Origin: an uncultured Ignavibacteria bacterium
GTDB taxonomy: Bacteria; Bacteroidota; Ignavibacteria; SZUA-365
Length of the DNA stretch: 5,239 bases
Direction: 5' to 3'
NCBI GenBank assembly: GCA_913060595.1
Contig: CAJXSA010000283.1
Location: 1 to 5,239 of the forward strand
Below the pieces are notes generated by a model, which was not told where the DNA came from, did no database searches, and saw only the letters and a list, made by a program, of their open reading frames with translations. Position 1 is the first letter of the stretch. Every line of letters starts with the position of its first letter. A program made the position numbers and the translations under genes. This document shows, piece by piece, positions 4,949 to 5,239 of the stretch.

Positions 4949-5239
4949 GTCTCACTCCCGCCAATGGCAAGTGTCTGAAAATAGCTCTGCCAGCTTTGAT
5001 GTTCCCTGCCAGCGGCTTCGGCGAAATGGCTGGGATTGTCGGCCTTGCCATCGCGGATGCCCTGGTAGATGCCGGCGATGATGGTTCCCAGGAATGCGCC
5101 GAGTTCGGCGATACGCTCCTCGCGGTACTCTTCGACGGACACCGCGGTGTACGTCAGCTCAGTCCCGAAGGCACCGTTGAGATAATCGGCCAGCTGCTGC
5201 TGGGTCAGCGCCTCGCCGTGCAGGTTGTACGTCTGTCCG
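4945..5239 (-). CDS. NmrA-like NAD(P)-binding oxidoreductase (atypical SDR), C-terminal part
   Basis: The last 97 residues are visible; the gene enters from the window edge at 5239 and the NAD(P)-binding Rossmann half lies outside. The segment fits the C-terminal region of NmrA/QorB-type proteins, atypical short-chain dehydrogenases that use NADPH, some as quinone reductases: a Gly-x-Thr-Tyr-x-Leu-x-Gly-Glu-Ala-Leu-Thr strand and helix start (visible residues 1-12), QLADYLNGAFG, a TYTAVSVEEYREERIAELG stretch, then GTIIAGIYQGIRDGKA and a Gly-Arg followed by a final amphipathic stretch ending SYFQTLA. The frame is open from the window edge to the TGA at 4947-4945. The stop overlaps the ATG of the AlkZ-related gene. 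It is the first visible gene of the minus-strand group, and its promoter is outside the window. The substrate cannot be inferred from this part. Confidence 0.8.
   Translation of the reverse strand, partial: GQTYNLHGEALTQQQLADYLNGAFGTELTYTAVSVEEYREERIAELGAFLGTIIAGIYQGIRDGKADNPSHFAEAAGREHQSWQSYFQTLAIGGSET

Noticed and set aside
4283..4978. A 231-codon open frame on the plus strand opposite the AlkZ-related gene
   Set aside because: The minus-strand frame has family motifs, a ribosome site and an ATGA overlap; the plus-strand frame has none of these.

Overview
The window is ordinary chromosomal DNA from a bacterium of moderately high GC content (high 50s percent by eye). Gene packing is dense and most genes have clear Shine-Dalgarno sites. 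I cannot name the taxon. The methyltransferase and DUF3788 protein belong to families that I associate with Bacteroidota and Firmicutes, but the GC content and good Shine-Dalgarno sites do not fit typical Bacteroidota. No phage, insertion sequence, CRISPR, tRNA or rRNA signal was seen, and no stretch above 300 bases lacks a gene.

Layout. (1) Bases 1-158, minus strand: the N-terminal part of a DUF2892 (YgaP-type) small membrane protein, cut by the window edge. (2) Bases 159-314: a divergent regulatory region. It holds a GC-rich hairpin (217-240) and a very AT-rich, nearly perfect 16-bp inverted repeat (278-314) that touches the first ATG of the next gene. (3) Bases 315-2107, plus strand: a two-gene unit, a TetR-family repressor followed with a 4-base ATGA overlap by a GT1-type UDP-glycosyltransferase. 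(4) Bases 2108-2182: a 75-base convergent gap. (5) Bases 2183-5239, minus strand: five genes in one direction. In transcription order they are an NmrA-like NAD(P)-binding oxidoreductase (C-terminal part only), an AlkZ-related winged-helix protein (4-base ATGA overlap), an aldo/keto reductase, a class I SAM-dependent methyltransferase and a DUF3788 protein.

How the genes may work together. The repressor and glycosyltransferase look like a self-regulated unit: a TetR protein that binds the palindrome over its own start, releases it on binding a small molecule, and so raises a glycosyltransferase that could modify that molecule. This is inference from gene order. The palindrome also lies upstream of the divergent DUF2892 gene and may control it. 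The minus-strand group combines two NAD(P)H-type oxidoreductases, a small-molecule-type methyltransferase and two proteins of unknown role. The first two genes are almost certainly co-translated. Gaps of 53-61 bases separate the others, so they may be one operon or a looser array. The best candidate for follow-up is the operator, repressor and glycosyltransferase module; I see no convincing sign of a wholly new system.
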